A stretch of 7,207 nucleotides of DNA from Thermomicrobiales bacterium (GTDB taxonomy: Bacteria > Chloroflexota > Chloroflexia > Thermomicrobiales > UBA6265), in NCBI GenBank assembly GCA_025928535.1, contig JAICJJ010000137.1, positions 1 through 7,207 of the forward strand, given 5' to 3'. The notes under the pieces are model-generated. The model saw only the letters and a program-made list of their open reading frames with translations. It searched no databases and had not been told where the DNA came from. The position numbers and the translations under genes are program-made. This document shows positions 6,375-7,207 of the stretch, one piece after another. Numbering within the stretch: the stretch's first letter is position 1; each line of letters begins with the position of its first letter.

Positions 6375-7207
6375 ATGCAAGCGCTCGTGATGTTGTCGTT
6401 CTACAGTTTCGCCGCCGCCACGCTGGCCTATGTTCTGGCAGCGATCTGTTATCTGGTCTACGCCGTCGGCCGTGTTCGCATCCGCCGTGCGGCGCTCGCC
6501 GCGCCAGGAGCACCGGTCGTCGGCGCGACCGCGACCCTCGAACCGGCCGATCCCGCCATCGGCCGCTACGGAACGATGCTCGCCTGGTTCGGCGTCGTCT
6601 TTCAGGGCATTTCGGTCGCGCTCCGCACGGCCGCTTCCGGGCACATTCCGCTGTCGAACATGTACGAGTTTTCGAGCACCTTCATCTTCCTGATCGGGCT
6701 GCTCTATCTCCTGTTCGAGCGCCACTACGGCGTGCGCCAACTCGGCGCGATCGTCATGCCGATCACGCTCGGCATGATCGCCTACGTCTGGTCGCTGCCG
6801 GCCGACCTGCGCGAGGTGAACCCGCTCATTCCGGCGCTGCAAAACCGGCCGATGATGACGATCCACGTTTCGATGGCGATCCTCGCCTATTCGAGTTTCG
6901 CGGTGGCGTTCGCGGCCGCCGTCTTCTTCCTGATCGCGTCGCATTGGCGCGTCGCCTGGCTTCCGTCGCCGGCATTGCTCGACGACCTGAGTTTCCGTGC
7001 CGTCACCATCGGCTTTCCGGCGATGGCGCTCGTGCTGATCATGGGATCGGTCTGGGCCTATCAGGCGTGGGGCACCTACTGGAGTTGGGACCCGAAAGAA
7101 GCCGCCGCCCTCTTCACCTGGCTGATCTACGGCGTCTATCTCCACACCCGCACGCTGCGCGGCTGGCGCGGCTCCCGCAGCGCCGTGATCTTGCTGATCG
7201 GCTTCGC
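6375..7207 (+). CDS. ccsA: Cytochrome c biogenesis protein CcsA/ResC (WWD heme-handling protein), 3' truncated by window
   Basis: This is the membrane partner of ResB and a member of the heme handling protein superfamily. It presents heme on its outer face through a tryptophan-rich loop for ligation to apocytochrome c. The window shows 277 full codons with no stop, and the frame runs off the edge. The family commonly has about 270-400 residues, so the end should lie close by. N-terminal hydrophobic helices (about 8-32 and 67-84) are followed by GHIPLSNMYEFSSTF (89-103), a conserved segment before the next helices. His164 in MMTIHVSMAILAYSSF and His257 in YLHTR are the expected flanking heme-ligand histidines around the WWD motif WGTYWSWDPKE (232-242). 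The loop between helices 1 and 2 (about 33-66) is Ala/Pro-rich. The start is set by the purine-rich site just upstream. It is cotranscribed with ccdA and resB. Confidence 0.95.
   Translation, partial: MQALVMLSFYSFAAATLAYVLAAICYLVYAVGRVRIRRAALAAPGAPVVGATATLEPADPAIGRYGTMLAWFGVVFQGISVALRTAASGHIPLSNMYEFSSTFIFLIGLLYLLFERHYGVRQLGAIVMPITLGMIAYVWSLPADLREVNPLIPALQNRPMMTIHVSMAILAYSSFAVAFAAAVFFLIASHWRVAWLPSPALLDDLSFRAVTIGFPAMALVLIMGSVWAYQAWGTYWSWDPKEAAALFTWLIYGVYLHTRTLRGWRGSRSAVILLIGF

Noticed and set aside
4780..6513. Minus-strand open frame of 577 codons opposite resB
   Set aside because: An Arg/Asp-rich translation without hydrophobic or domain pattern. ResB on the plus strand has well-placed membrane segments and family motifs.
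6345..7145. Minus-strand open frame of 266 codons opposite ccsA
   Set aside because: Highly charged Arg/Asp/Glu/Gln shadow. The plus-strand frame encodes CcsA with the WWD motif and ligand histidines.
1..7207. CRISPR arrays, tRNA or rRNA genes, insertion sequences, toxin-antitoxin or defence systems
   Set aside because: No regularly spaced repeats, tRNA-like cloverleaf, transposase motifs or terminal inverted repeats were seen. Nearly all the sequence is accounted for by six recognisable genes.

Overview
The window is about 7.2 kb of GC-rich bacterial DNA holding six genes. The first and last are cut by the window edges. By eye the GC content is roughly two thirds; I did not compute it. A large class III cyclase-STAND ATPase-TPR protein next to a System II cytochrome c maturation operon, plus SD-led GTG starts, suggests a Chloroflexota-type organism (Thermomicrobia or Sphaerobacter-like). 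That placement is inference from protein style. An actinobacterial or other GC-rich origin is not excluded.

Left end (1-1400). The 3' half of trmD (tRNA m1G37 methyltransferase) converges on recO (recombination mediator), which lies on the minus strand, with only about 39 bp between their stops. recO and the cyclase gene diverge from a shared intergenic region of about 160 bp. On the minus strand this region has a good extended -10 (TGGTACAAT) for recO. On the plus strand it has weaker promoter candidates for the cyclase gene. Both genes have clear GGAGG ribosome binding sites.

Middle (1400-4015). One 871-codon gene encodes an N-terminal class III nucleotidyl cyclase domain, an NB-ARC-like STAND ATPase, a winged-helix region and TPR-like repeats. 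It has no C-terminal LuxR-type DNA-binding domain. The cyclase core keeps several catalytic residues but departs from consensus at others, so cyclic nucleotide synthesis is uncertain.

Right end (4061-7207). ccdA, resB and ccsA (the last truncated) form a compact operon for System II cytochrome c biogenesis. CcdA carries reducing power across the membrane to keep apocytochrome CXXCH cysteines reduced. ResB and CcsA form the heme delivery and ligation complex. ccdA and resB overlap by 4 bp (GTGA), and ccsA follows resB after 26 bp. The promoter before ccdA (TTGACC, 17 bp, TACGGT with a TG extension) predicts transcription starting at or one base before the ATG, which means a leaderless message.

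I found no CRISPR array, mobile element, tRNA or rRNA gene, or clearly undescribed defence-type system. The most notable points are the atypical cyclase-STAND protein, the predicted leaderless start of the cytochrome operon, and a possible Asp-to-Glu change at the TrmD catalytic position.
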